DNA of 64,000 bases from Cupriavidus basilensis (GCF_000876015.1 NZ_BBQM01000032.1:1-64000); one strand, 5' to 3'; positions 43,509-52,418 are shown, numbered from the stretch's first letter. The notes: generated by a model not told the origin, from the sequence alone. Made by a program: numbers and translations.

Positions 43509-44243
43509 TCATTGCAGTAGCGCCCGGCGCAGCCACGCCGCCACGCGCGCGAACAGGTCGTCGGGCTCCTCGCGGAACAGGTGCGGGCAGGTCTGCTCGA
43601 CCTGCTCCATGACGCGCGCGGTCTCCTCCGCGTTCACGGTGCCGTACTCCAGCGCGAGCGCCAGCAGCGCGCGCAGCTCGCCCAGGCGCGCGCGCGCGGC
43701 GCCCGCGCCGCGTTCGGTCTGCACCCGGTACATGACGTCGTAGACGCGGCTGCGCAGGCTCTCCGCCACGCGCCACGCCGGCGTCTGCATCTGCTCCTCC
43801 AGCACGCGGATGTCCACCGCGGAGCTGGCCAGCTGCGAGGCCAGCGGCTCGACGAAGGCGAGATCGGCGCCGGCATCCTCCAGGATCTGCCGCGACCACT
43901 CGCGCGCGCGCGTCAGGCGCTCCTGGGGCGTCCATTCGTAGCGCACCGCGAGGCCGTAGCCGAAGCGCTGGGCGTCGCGCATGAGCGTGGCCATCGCGTT
44001 GGGCAGCTGCTTGTTGAAGACGCGCTTGGCCCAGGCGTATTCGCCGCCGGAAAGCAGGCGCGTGACGGCGCGCTCGGTCAGCGGGCCGTCGTGGTGAAGC
44101 AGGCGGGCACGCAGGAAATCGTCGAAATCCGGCGGCGTGAATTCGCTGTCGAGCCCGGCGGAGAGCTTGACGAAATGGTCGAACTCGGCGCGCAGCTTGG
44201 CGGCGGCTTCGTCGGGCAACGCGAGTGAGATTTCCGTTGTCAT
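43509..44243 (-). CDS. conserved-looking protein of unknown function between flhDC and chemoreceptors
   Basis: A 244-residue soluble, mainly helical protein with strong third-position GC, typical of real genes here. It has no signal peptide, membrane helix or motif I recognise. Features include LRARLLHHDGPLTERAVTRLL near residue 45, a Trp-rich patch and many Arg/Glu pairs. It lies upstream of flhDC and downstream of a chemoreceptor gene on the same strand, with 92 bases to the receptor. The ribosome site is weak. A link to motility is suggested only by position. Confidence 0.6.
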   Translation of the reverse strand: MTTEISLALPDEAAAKLRAEFDHFVKLSAGLDSEFTPPDFDDFLRARLLHHDGPLTERAVTRLLSGGEYAWAKRVFNKQLPNAMATLMRDAQRFGYGLAVRYEWTPQERLTRAREWSRQILEDAGADLAFVEPLASQLASSAVDIRVLEEQMQTPAWRVAESLRSRVYDVMYRVQTERGAGAARARLGELRALLALALEYGTVNAEETARVMEQVEQTCPHLFREEPDDLFARVAAWLRRALLQ

Positions 44244-44335
44244 GGGGTCCAGTGCTGACGTGGGCGCCGCGCGGCGCCGCCGCCGGCCGCGCCGGCATGC
44301 GTCGCCGCCCGAGGCCGGTGCCTCGGGTTATGGCC

Positions 44336-46138
44336 TCAGAAAGCGCTCCAGTCGCCGTTGTCCGACGCGGCCAGGGCGGGACGCGCCGGGCGCGCCGGCG
44401 CCGGCGCGGGGGCTTCCTGCGCGTCCTGGTCCGCGTGCGCGGCGTCGCCGTCGTCCAGTTCCTCGGCAACCGCGGCGGGCGCCGCCAGGCGGGTCGGCTC
44501 GACCCGGCGCAGCACCGCCGGCGCCTTGGCGCGCGGCGCCTCCGCGCGGCTGGCGGCGGCCTGCGCCTCGGCCAGGCGGAAGTTGGCCACCGAAGCCTGC
44601 AGGCGCGAGGCCTGGTCTTCCAGCGAGCCGGCCGCGGCGGCGGCCTCTTCGACCAGCGCCGCGTTCTGCTGCGTGACCTCGTCCATCTGCGCCACGGCCT
44701 TGTTGACCTGCTCGATGCCCGAGCTCTGCTCGGCCGAGGCCGCGCTGATCTCGCCCATGATGTCGGTCACGCGCTTGACCGCCTGCACGATCTCGCCCAT
44801 CGTCTTGCCGGCCTGGTCCACCAGCGCCGAGCCGTTTTCCACGCGCGCCACCGAGTCGCCGATCAGGCCCTTGATTTCCTTGGCGGCGTTGGCGCTGCGC
44901 TGCGCCAGGCTGCGCACCTCGCCGGCCACCACCGCGAAGCCGCGGCCCTGCTCGCCGGCGCGCGCGGCTTCCACCGCCGCGTTGAGCGCCAGGATGTTGG
45001 TCTGGAACGCAATGCCTTCGATCACGCCGATGATGTCGACGATCTTCTTCGATGCATCGTTGATCTCGTCCATCGTCTGCACCACGCGGCCGACCACTTC
45101 GCCGCCCTTCACCGCGGTCTCCGAAGCGTTGGCGGCCAGCCCGCTGGCCTGGCGCGCGTTGTCCGCGTTCTGGCGCACCGTGCTGGTCAGCTCTTCCATG
45201 CTCGACGCGGTTTCCTCCAGCGAGGCCGCCTGCTGCTCGGTGCGCTGCGACAGGTCGCTATTGCCCGCGGCGATCTCGCGCGAGGCCGAGGCGATCGATT
45301 CGGCCGAATCCTTGAAGTCGCGCAGCGTGGCCGACAGTTGCTGCTGCATCTGCTTCATGGCGTGCAGCAGGCTGGTCTTGTCGCCGCCGCGCAGCTTGAC
45401 CTCGCCGGAGAAGTCGCCGCCGGCGATGCGCGCGGCGATGGCCGCCGCATAACCGGGCTCGCCGCCGAGCTGGCGCGACAGCGTGCGGGCCAGGAAGGCG
45501 CCCAGCGCCACCGAAAGCGCCAGCGCGCCCAGCACCATGCCCAGCATCCACAGGCGCGAGGTCTGGTAGACGCCGCGCGCTTCTTCCATGTTGGCCAGCG
45601 CGCGCTCGTCGCGGCGCTTGACCATGTTGGCCATCACGTCCTCGAGCGCGCGGCTGTCCTTGATCAGGTCGGCGCTTTCCGTGAACACCTGGCTTTCGAA
45701 CTGCGAGGTGTCGAGCGGCTGCTTGTTCACCAGCGTCACGTAGGCGCCGATGCGCTGGCGGTAGGCCGGCAGCAGGGTGTCGAACTGCTTGAGCATGGCC
45801 TGGCCTTCGGGCTGCGTGAAGGCGACGCGCGCGCCCTTCATGCGCTCGTCGAGCGCGGCCAGCGCTTTCTCGATCTGTTCCTTCTCGGCGGCGCGCTCGC
45901 CCATCGTCGAGGCGGACAGCAGCGCGATCTGCGCGCGGCTGGAATAGAGCAGGTCGATGTTGGCGCCCTGCACGCCCTTGAGCGACTGCAGGTCATCGTG
46001 GTAGATCTTGCCGGTCCAGTCGGCCATGCGCCCCATGTTGACGACGCCAAGCAACCCTATCACCGCGCCGATGAGCGACACGACCAGAAAGCCAGCGACC
46101 AGCTTGGTCGTGACGCGTAGCTGATTGAACCATTGCAT
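44336..46138 (-). CDS. methyl-accepting chemotaxis protein (class with 4-helix sensor)
   Basis: A 600-residue receptor. The first helix is at about residues 12-34; a periplasmic helical sensor follows to about 190, with KIYHDDLQSLKGVQGANIDLLYSSRAQI near its start, as in TarH/4HB-MCP sensors; the second helix is near 192-212, then HAMP. The signalling tip (GIAFQTNILALNAAVEAARAGEQ) is complete near residue 385. The C-terminus ends GDWSAF, a W-x-x-F tail that may tether CheR/CheB. AGAGG precedes the ATG. About 680 bases of its signalling region nearly duplicate the next receptor gene. Confidence 0.93.
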   Translation of the reverse strand: MQWFNQLRVTTKLVAGFLVVSLIGAVIGLLGVVNMGRMADWTGKIYHDDLQSLKGVQGANIDLLYSSRAQIALLSASTMGERAAEKEQIEKALAALDERMKGARVAFTQPEGQAMLKQFDTLLPAYRQRIGAYVTLVNKQPLDTSQFESQVFTESADLIKDSRALEDVMANMVKRRDERALANMEEARGVYQTSRLWMLGMVLGALALSVALGAFLARTLSRQLGGEPGYAAAIAARIAGGDFSGEVKLRGGDKTSLLHAMKQMQQQLSATLRDFKDSAESIASASREIAAGNSDLSQRTEQQAASLEETASSMEELTSTVRQNADNARQASGLAANASETAVKGGEVVGRVVQTMDEINDASKKIVDIIGVIEGIAFQTNILALNAAVEAARAGEQGRGFAVVAGEVRSLAQRSANAAKEIKGLIGDSVARVENGSALVDQAGKTMGEIVQAVKRVTDIMGEISAASAEQSSGIEQVNKAVAQMDEVTQQNAALVEEAAAAAGSLEDQASRLQASVANFRLAEAQAAASRAEAPRAKAPAVLRRVEPTRLAAPAAVAEELDDGDAAHADQDAQEAPAPAPARPARPALAASDNGDWSAF

Positions 46139-46325
46139 GCAGACTACCTCTTTTCTCTGAATGACTTGACCAGATGCCTGCCTGTCCTGGCCGGCGGATG
46201 CCGGCCACCGCGGAACGGCGGCGCTATTTCTTGTTTTCCAGAACCAATGTTTTCAGACCGACCACTTCAGCCGGAGGCTGGCCGGCGCCGGGCTGCCGCC
46301 CCGCGCCGGCCTCGACCTGCCGGGT

Positions 46326-46379
46326 ACATCCCTTGCATCCCTTAAATCCCTTGCATCCCTTGAATCCCGTACATCCCCG
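46326..46379. repeat. 9-bp tandem repeat, six copies
   Basis: Six head-to-tail nine-base units with consensus [a/g]catccctt occupy 46326-46379: acatccctt, gcatccctt, aaatccctt, gcatccctt, gaatcccgt, acatccccg. They lie downstream of the Aer-like gene (stop at 46437) and upstream of the first receptor gene, in a 298-base gap. Both neighbours are read leftwards, so the array is in the leader region of the receptor gene at 44336. A GGCCGGCGG/CCGCCGG-rich patch follows at 46185-46320. It contains no open frame with coding character. Confidence 0.75.
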
Positions 46380-46436
46380 CACTGCTTGCCGGCGGGCTCG
46401 CCATGACCCGCCCGCCCCGCGCCGCGCGAGCGGCCG

Positions 46437-48083
46437 TCAGCCAGCCATCAGCCGCGGCTCGCCCTGCCCCGTGCCGCGCGCCGCCCGCACGGGGCGCGGC
46501 TCGGGACGCAGGCTCACGCGGAACGTGGCCACCGCATCGCGCAGGCGCTTGGCCTGATCTTCCAGCGAGCCGGCCGCGGCGGCGGCCTGCTCCACCAGTG
46601 CCGCGTTCTGCTGCGTCACCTCGTCCATCTGGGCCACCGCCTCGTTGACCTGCTCGATGCCCGAGCTCTGCTCGGCCGAGGCCGCGCTGATCTCGCTCAT
46701 GATGCCGGTCACGCGCTCGACCGCCTGCACGATCTCGTTCATGGTCTTGCCGGCCTGGTCGACCAGCGCCGAACCATGTTCCACGCGCGCCACCGAGTCG
46801 CCGATCAAACCCTTGATTTCCTTGGCGGCGTTGGCGCTGCGCTGGGCCAGCCCGCGCACCTCCCCGGCCACCACCGCGAAGCCGCGGCCCTGCTCGCCGG
46901 CACGCGCCGCTTCCACCGCGGCGTTGAGCGCCAGGATGTTGGTCTGGAACGCAATGCCTTCGATCACGCCGATGATGTCGACGATCTTCTTCGACGCCTC
47001 GGTGATCTCGTCCATCGTCTGCACCACGCGGCCGACCGCTTCGCCGCCCTTCACCGCGGTTTCCGAGGCGTTGGCGGCCAGCCCGGTGGCCTGGCGCGCG
47101 TTGTCTGCGTTCTGGCGCACCGTGCTGGTCAGTTCCTCCATGCTCGACGCGGTTTCCTCCAGCGACGCCGCCTGCTGCTCGGTGCGCTGCGACAGGTCGC
47201 TGTTGCCCGCGGCCACCTGGCGCGTGGCGGAGGAAATGCTCGACATGCCTTCCTGGATCTCGCCGACCACCGACAACAGGCTGCGCTGCATGGTGCGCAT
47301 GGCGCGGGACAGCGCGCCCATTTCGTCGGACGCGCGATAGTCCAGGTGGGTGGTGAGATCGCCCGCGCCCAGGCGCAGGGCGAAGTCCAGCATGTCGCGC
47401 ACCGGCTTGTTCACCCGCGCCAGCAACAGCGAGCCGGCCACGAACGACGACACCACCGCCAGCGCGAAGCCGCCCCACAGCCACGGCCGCAGCGCGCCCG
47501 CGCCGTCGCCGGCCAGCAGCTCGAACGCCGCCAGCGCGGCCAGGAACCACACCAGCCCCGCCGCCTGCGACAGCACGATGCGGCGCCGGATCGTGACCTT
47601 GCGCAGCCGCCCGAACAGCCCGAACAGCCCGCGGCGCACCACCGCGCCGTTGCGCACGGCCAGGCGGCGGCCCTGGTCCTCGCGCAGGCGCGCATAGGCG
47701 GCCTCGGCCGCCTCGACCTGCTCGCGCGGCGGCATCGCGCGCACCGAGGTGTAGCCCACCAGCTGGCCGTCGGCCACGGTCGGCGTGACGGTGGCGCTGA
47801 CCCAGTAGAAATCGCCGTTCTTGCGGCGGTTCTTGACGATGCCCACCCACGAGTGGCCGGCCTGGATGGTCTGCCACAGGTCGGCGAAGGCCGCGGCCGG
47901 CATGTCCGGGTGGCGCACCAGGTTGTGCGCGGCGCCGAGCAGTTCCTCGGCCGCGAACCCGCTGGTCTCGATGAAGGCGCGGTTGGCGAACGTGATGCGT
48001 CCCTTCAGGTCCGTGCGGGAGATGAGGTAGTCGTCCGGGGAGAGCTTGAACTCCCGGTTGGTAACAGGCTGGTTATTTCGCAT
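46437..48083 (-). CDS. aer: PAS-domain chemoreceptor (Aer-like, aerotaxis)
   Basis: A 548-residue receptor. The N-terminal PAS domain (about residues 10-110) contains TDLKGRITFANRAFIETSGFAAEELLG and NLVRHPDMPAAAFADLW, the pattern of FAD-binding Aer proteins. Two short membrane spans lie near residues 165-185 and 195-215, with no periplasmic sensor. HAMP and the standard signalling tip follow. Unlike the two other receptors it lacks a W-x-x-F tail, ending EPRLMAG, so adaptation may not depend on tethered CheR. Expected to sense redox or oxygen. Confidence 0.88.
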   Translation of the reverse strand: MRNNQPVTNREFKLSPDDYLISRTDLKGRITFANRAFIETSGFAAEELLGAAHNLVRHPDMPAAAFADLWQTIQAGHSWVGIVKNRRKNGDFYWVSATVTPTVADGQLVGYTSVRAMPPREQVEAAEAAYARLREDQGRRLAVRNGAVVRRGLFGLFGRLRKVTIRRRIVLSQAAGLVWFLAALAAFELLAGDGAGALRPWLWGGFALAVVSSFVAGSLLLARVNKPVRDMLDFALRLGAGDLTTHLDYRASDEMGALSRAMRTMQRSLLSVVGEIQEGMSSISSATRQVAAGNSDLSQRTEQQAASLEETASSMEELTSTVRQNADNARQATGLAANASETAVKGGEAVGRVVQTMDEITEASKKIVDIIGVIEGIAFQTNILALNAAVEAARAGEQGRGFAVVAGEVRGLAQRSANAAKEIKGLIGDSVARVEHGSALVDQAGKTMNEIVQAVERVTGIMSEISAASAEQSSGIEQVNEAVAQMDEVTQQNAALVEQAAAAAGSLEDQAKRLRDAVATFRVSLRPEPRPVRAARGTGQGEPRLMAG

Positions 48084-48131
48084 GACTGGAGAAACTGCGT
48101 GGATCGGGCTGGCGGCGGAACAAGGTGCCGC

Positions 48132-48611
48132 TCAGGCGGCGACGGCGGCTTCGAGTGCCGCGAGCTCCTCGGTGTCCAGCAGTTTCTCGATGTCGACCAG
48201 GATCAGCATGCGGTCCTCGACCGAGCCGATGCCGCGTATGTATTCGGTTTCGCCGGAAAGCTGCGGAGCCTGGCGGACCTGGCCCGCGCCCAGCGTCAGC
48301 ACGTCGGACACGCCGTCGACCACGATGCCGGTGGTCTGCTGGTGCAGCTCGACGATGATCACCACCGTGTACTGGTCGTAGGCGATCTTGGCCTGGCGGA
48401 ACTTGATGCGCAGGTCGATGATGGGCACGATCAGGCCGCGCAGGTTGATCACCCCCTTGAGGTAATCGGGCGCGTTGGCGATCTGCGTGACGTTCTCGTA
48501 GCCACGGATCTCCTGCACCTTGAGGATGTCGATGCCGTACTCCTCGCCGCCCAGCCTGAAGGCGAGGAATTCCTCGCCCGTCCCTTCTGTCGTCTTGTTC
48601 GCGCTTTTCAT
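48132..48611 (-). CDS. cheW2: second CheW coupling protein
   Basis: A 159-residue CheW paralogue. ATG 48611 has GGAG eight bases upstream; longer frames add Arg-rich sequence unlike CheW. The core (EFLAFRLGGEEYGIDILKVQEIRGYENV; VINLRGLIVPIIDLR; VVDGVSDVLTL) closely tracks the main cheW at 37469. It lies 48 bases upstream of the Aer-like receptor on the same strand and probably forms an operon with it, supplying a coupler with its own expression. Confidence 0.93.
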   Translation of the reverse strand: MKSANKTTEGTGEEFLAFRLGGEEYGIDILKVQEIRGYENVTQIANAPDYLKGVINLRGLIVPIIDLRIKFRQAKIAYDQYTVVIIVELHQQTTGIVVDGVSDVLTLGAGQVRQAPQLSGETEYIRGIGSVEDRMLILVDIEKLLDTEELAALEAAVAA

Positions 48612-48776
48612 TGTCTGGCTCCGCATGCCGGCTCCGGCCCCGGGGCGTCGCCAAAGCCCGGGCCGGCCAGCCCGCGGGCGGGCAGCCAGCCGAGACCCGG
48701 TGCGCCGGGGCACGAATGTCGTTTAGTGCTTAACGGCAGCCGCGGGCGTGGCTGAAGGGTAACAATGACAAAGCAT

Positions 48777-49160
48777 TTACCCCACCTTCGTAGGGTCCAG
48801 CAGCGCGCCCACGGCCTCCATGAGCTGGTCGGGGTCGAACGGCTTGGCCAGGAAGCCCGATGCGCCGGCCACGCGCGCCTGCTCGCGCACCTGGCCGTCG
48901 GCCTCGGTGGTCAGCATCAGCATGGGGATGGCGGCATAGGCGCCGGTGGCCCGCAGCGTGCGGATCAGGGTCAGGCCGTCGGTGCCGGGCATGACCTGGT
49001 CGGTCACGAGCATGCCGAAGGACGCCGCCTGCGCCATTGCCAGCGCCTCGCCGCCGTCGGCGGCCTCGGACACGGCGTAGCCGCCGGTGCGCAGGCAGGC
49101 GCCGATCATGCGGCGCAAGGAGGGGGAATCGTCGACGACGAGGATGTGAGGCAAAGACAT
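48777..49160 (-). CDS. CheY-like single-domain response regulator
   Basis: A 127-residue receiver domain. ATG 49160 has GGAG six bases upstream. Phospho-acceptor Asp54 (LVTDQVMPG), acidic Asp10/Asp11, Thr85 and Lys106 (AKPF) are present. It is distinct from the cheY at 34267 (SWNMP replaced by QVMPGTDG). Such second CheY proteins act as phosphate sinks or regulate other outputs. It heads the small set cheY-like, cheW2 and aer, all read leftwards; 165 bases separate it from cheW2. Confidence 0.92.
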   Translation of the reverse strand: MSLPHILVVDDSPSLRRMIGACLRTGGYAVSEAADGGEALAMAQAASFGMLVTDQVMPGTDGLTLIRTLRATGAYAAIPMLMLTTEADGQVREQARVAGASGFLAKPFDPDQLMEAVGALLDPTKVG

Positions 49161-49681
49161 GGCGGCTCCGTTGACAGCACGATGGTGAGTCCACGGACGC
49201 GGCGATCTGGCGTGGTGGACCGGGGTTCGTTCCTGCCCTGGGCGGCATGCGCCCGGCGGACGCCCTGCGCGTTGTGGCATGCGCCGGCGACGAGGCAGAG
49301 ACTGGCGCCGCGCCGCCGGCAAGGCCGGTGCGAAAGGCGCCCCTGCGGGGCATATCGGCAGCCGCGGCGAAATCCGTAGGCCGAATGCGGGCTGGCGCGC
49401 GCGATTGTGCGCGGCGGCGGCGAATTGCCCCGGCGTGCCGCCCTGCATGCCCCCCGCATACCCCCGGCATGCCGCCCGCGCGCCGTCCGCCTGCCGCCGA
49501 CAGCGAGTGCCCGATAACCGATCGCCGGAAATCCGCTTACCCTACCTGCATGGGGTGCAGCAGGCCGCCGCGGGTGGGCATACTACGACGCCTGCTGCAG
49601 GATGCACCCCGCGCTTGCCGTGCCAGGCAAAGGCCCGCGGCGCCCACAAAATGGGCGCCGCGGCTTGATCGGAACCTCACC
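49161..49681. other. 521-base intergenic region with two large inverted repeats
   Basis: No gene is supported in this gap between divergent genes. On the plus strand, GGGGTGCAGCAGGC (49552-49565) can pair with parts of GCCTGCTGCA (49590-49599) and TGCACCCC (49603-49610). A perfect 12-base-pair hairpin, CCGCGGCGCCCA (49635-49646) and TGGGCGCCGCGG (49652-49663) with loop CAAAA, ends 18 bases before the start codon at 49682. No T-run follows either. They lie in the leader of the plus-strand gene and may control its translation. No convincing promoter was found by eye. Confidence 0.55.
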
Positions 49682-50434
49682 ATGTCGAATTTGCCAGGCC
49701 CCCCGTGGCACCAGCGCGAGGTACCGGAAACGCGCCGCCCCGACAAGCTCACGGTGTTCGTGCAGGGCGCGCCGGATGCCCTGCTGGCGCCGCTGCCCGA
49801 TTTCGGCGGGCGGCTGCAATGGCTGTCGCGGCGCCCGCGCCAGCCGGCCGACGCGCAGATCGTCATCGCCGAGCGCCAGATCGGCGCCACGCTGGCGCAG
49901 CGCCTGCGCTCGCTGCGCCATCCCGAGCGGCTGGTGCTGACCGTGCTGGTGGACGGCACCGCCGCCGCCGCGGCCGGCTGCGGCCCGGTCGTGCCCACCA
50001 CCGCCGAGGCGCTGCCGCGCACCTTGCAGCTGCTGGCCTCGGTGCTGTTCGCGCCGGTGCTGGAAGACGGCCCCATGCCGCTGTCGTGGCAGGACGTGCA
50101 CGCGGTGGCGAGCCGCGACGCGGTCGGCCTGGCGCTGCACCTGGACACCGGCGCCGAGTCCTGCATGGCGGACGAACTGCTGCTGCAGCTGGCGCGCTTC
50201 CACGGGCGCACGCGCATCGAGCCCGAGGCGCTGCTGGCCAGCATCTACCTGCCGCGCGGGCTGCCCTCGCTGGTGGCGTGCAGCCAGCAGCTGCGGCGCC
50301 TGGGCGCGGTCACGGGCCACCATTGCGAGACCCGCTTCGCCCTGCTGGTGCCCGAGAGCGGGCGCTTCACCCGCCTGCTGGCCCTGTTCCCGCCGGGCGG
50401 CGCGCTGCCGGAGCCGTTCACGCCGCGGCGCTGA
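49682..50434 (+). CDS. unknown protein with FtsZ C-terminal-domain-like pattern
   Basis: A 250-residue soluble protein starting at ATG 49682; GC-rich third positions support coding. I do not recognise it. Its second half follows the order seen in FtsZ after the T7 loop: a PLSWQDVHAVASRDAVGLALHLDTG stretch (compare the 'VDFADVRTVM...GMAMMGSG' region of FtsZ), an ADELLLQLA helix, an ALLASIYLPRGLPSLVACSQQL strand-loop-helix, and a TRFALLVPE strand. The glycine-rich GTP-binding loop (GGGTG) is absent. So it could be a divergent, non-GTPase relative of FtsZ, or the resemblance may be chance. A strong hairpin lies just upstream. It converges on the EAL gene. Confidence 0.6.
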   Translation: MSNLPGPPWHQREVPETRRPDKLTVFVQGAPDALLAPLPDFGGRLQWLSRRPRQPADAQIVIAERQIGATLAQRLRSLRHPERLVLTVLVDGTAAAAAGCGPVVPTTAEALPRTLQLLASVLFAPVLEDGPMPLSWQDVHAVASRDAVGLALHLDTGAESCMADELLLQLARFHGRTRIEPEALLASIYLPRGLPSLVACSQQLRRLGAVTGHHCETRFALLVPESGRFTRLLALFPPGGALPEPFTPRR

Positions 50435-50462
50435 GCGCGCGGCCGGCAGGCCGGCGCGGCGT

Positions 50463-52418
50463 TCAGGCCGCCGACATCAGCTCCGCGAAGGCGCCGGCAT
50501 CGAGCGGCAGCGACAGCAGGTAGCCCTGCACCTCGTCGCAGCCCATCGCGGCGAGGATGTCCATCTGCGAGTTCGATTCCACCCCTTCTGCCACCACGCG
50601 CATGCGCAGTTCGTGCGCCAGCGCCACCATCGAGCCGACGATGGCGCGGCCCTGCGCGTCCACGTCGAGCCCGCCGATCAGCGTGCGGTCGATCTTCAGG
50701 GTGCCCACGCGCAGCCGCTTGAGGTAGCCCAGGCTGGAGTAGCCGCTGCCGAAATCGTCGAGCGCCACGTGGATGCCGAGCGTCTGCAGCTCGACCAGCG
50801 TCTCGAGCGACTGCGCGATGTCCTTCATCGCCGCGGTCTCGGTGATCTCCAGCGTCACGGCCGACGGCGGGATGTCGTGCTGGTGGATCTGCTCGAGCAG
50901 GTATTGCGGGAAGTCGCGGCTGGCGAAGCGCAGGCCGGAGACGTTGATGGCCACCGGCACGGTCGGGATGCCGGCGTCCTGCCATTGCCGGATCTGCCGG
51001 CAGACCGTGGCGATGACCCAGTCGTCGAGCTTGTCGATCTGCCCGGACTGCTCCGCCACGCTGATGAACTCGGCCGGGTTGACCACGCCGAGCGTGGGAT
51101 GGCGCCAGCGGCACAGCGCCTCGGCGCCCACCACGGCGCGCTGGCGCACCTCGAACTTGGGCTGGTACTGCAGCGAGAGGCTGTCGTCCTGGATCGCCAG
51201 CCAGAGATCGCGCCGGATCACGCGCATGCGCCGGGCGCGCTCGCCGGCCGCGGAGTTGAACACGCGGACCTGGTTGGAGCCGCTCTCGCGCGCCTCGGTC
51301 AGGCTCACGCGCGCGGCCTGCATCAGCGCCTCGGAGGTCTGGGCGTCGCGCGGGTAGATGGCGATGCCGATGTTCACGCCGATCTGCATCTGCAGGCCGC
51401 GCGCGGCCACGAACTCCGCCAGCGAGCCCAGCAGGCGCGAGCCGAGCTCGTTGGCGCGGCTCTGGTGCACCAGCTCGGGCACGCCCACGGCGAACTCGTC
51501 GCGCGCCAGGCGGGCGAGGAAATCGTGCGGCTCCAGCGCGGCCTGCGCCAGCGCGCCGGCATCCTGCGCCAGGATGTCGTCGGCCCGCACCTCGAAGACT
51601 TCGTCGACCTTGCGGAAGTCGGCGATATGCACCAGCAGCACGGCGCAGCCGGTCTCGGCCAGCCGCGCCTGCGCGATCGACTGGTCGAGCCAGCGCGCGA
51701 AGGCGCTGCGGTCGGGCAGGTCGGTGCTCACGCTGTACTCGCCGACCGTGCCCTGGCCGCGCGCGGCGGTGCGCACGGTCAGGCGGCCCGGGATGCGGCC
51801 GCGCCGGCGTACCGGCAGGGTGCTGGCGACGGGCACCGGGCCGGACGGCAATTCCTCCGGCGGCTCGTCCTGCATGCCGGCGCTGGCGCCGCCGCTGTAG
51901 CCGGAGGCGGTGGCGAGATGCCAGCCGCTCGGGTTGGCGCGGCGCAGCCAGAAGAAGCCCAGCGACAGCGCCGCCAGCGCGCCCACGGCCAGCCACGCCG
52001 GCTGCACCGCGCCGCGCGGATCGGCGCACAGCGCCGACAGGCGCGAGCCGCCGCCGCACAGCGTGCTCAGGCGGGCGCCCGCGGCCACCACCACGCCGGC
52101 GCCCGCCAGCGCGGCCAGCAGCACGCCGCCGCGCAGCGGCGGCAGGTGGCGGCGCAGCCAGGGAATGGCCAGCGCCACCGCCACCGTCGCGGCCAGCGCG
52201 GTGGTGGTCTGCACCACGCCGTGCGAGAAGCGCAGGCTGCCCGAGGCCACCACGACCCACAGCGGCAGGCCGACCGAGGCCGGCGACAACAGCAGGAACG
52301 CCCAATGCAGCGACCTGGCGGGACCGCGTGCCAGCTCCCGGTCCGGCTTGGCTGCACGTATGCCCAGCCCGACCGCGAGGCCAAAGAGAGCAGCGAGCAG
52401 CAGAAGGCTAGCACTCAT
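50463..52418 (-). CDS. membrane GGDEF-EAL protein, probable c-di-GMP phosphodiesterase
   Basis: A 651-residue protein. ATG 52418 replaces a TTG seven codons upstream. Four or five membrane helices cover residues 1-155. The GGDEF domain (about 215-380) is degenerate: the signature reads ARDEF, so it is unlikely to make c-di-GMP. The EAL domain (about 395-645) keeps EALCRW, NVSGLRF, EITE, DDFGSGYSS, LKID and AEGVE, the metal and substrate residues, so phosphodiesterase activity is expected, favouring motility. It converges on the gene at 49682 with 28 bases between. Confidence 0.92.
   Translation of the reverse strand: MSASLLLLAALFGLAVGLGIRAAKPDRELARGPARSLHWAFLLLSPASVGLPLWVVVASGSLRFSHGVVQTTTALAATVAVALAIPWLRRHLPPLRGGVLLAALAGAGVVVAAGARLSTLCGGGSRLSALCADPRGAVQPAWLAVGALAALSLGFFWLRRANPSGWHLATASGYSGGASAGMQDEPPEELPSGPVPVASTLPVRRRGRIPGRLTVRTAARGQGTVGEYSVSTDLPDRSAFARWLDQSIAQARLAETGCAVLLVHIADFRKVDEVFEVRADDILAQDAGALAQAALEPHDFLARLARDEFAVGVPELVHQSRANELGSRLLGSLAEFVAARGLQMQIGVNIGIAIYPRDAQTSEALMQAARVSLTEARESGSNQVRVFNSAAGERARRMRVIRRDLWLAIQDDSLSLQYQPKFEVRQRAVVGAEALCRWRHPTLGVVNPAEFISVAEQSGQIDKLDDWVIATVCRQIRQWQDAGIPTVPVAINVSGLRFASRDFPQYLLEQIHQHDIPPSAVTLEITETAAMKDIAQSLETLVELQTLGIHVALDDFGSGYSSLGYLKRLRVGTLKIDRTLIGGLDVDAQGRAIVGSMVALAHELRMRVVAEGVESNSQMDILAAMGCDEVQGYLLSLPLDAGAFAELMSAA

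Noticed and set aside
46185..46400. CRISPR array suggested by the repeated CATCCCTT units
   Set aside because: Units are nine bases and contiguous with no spacers, so this is a tandem repeat.
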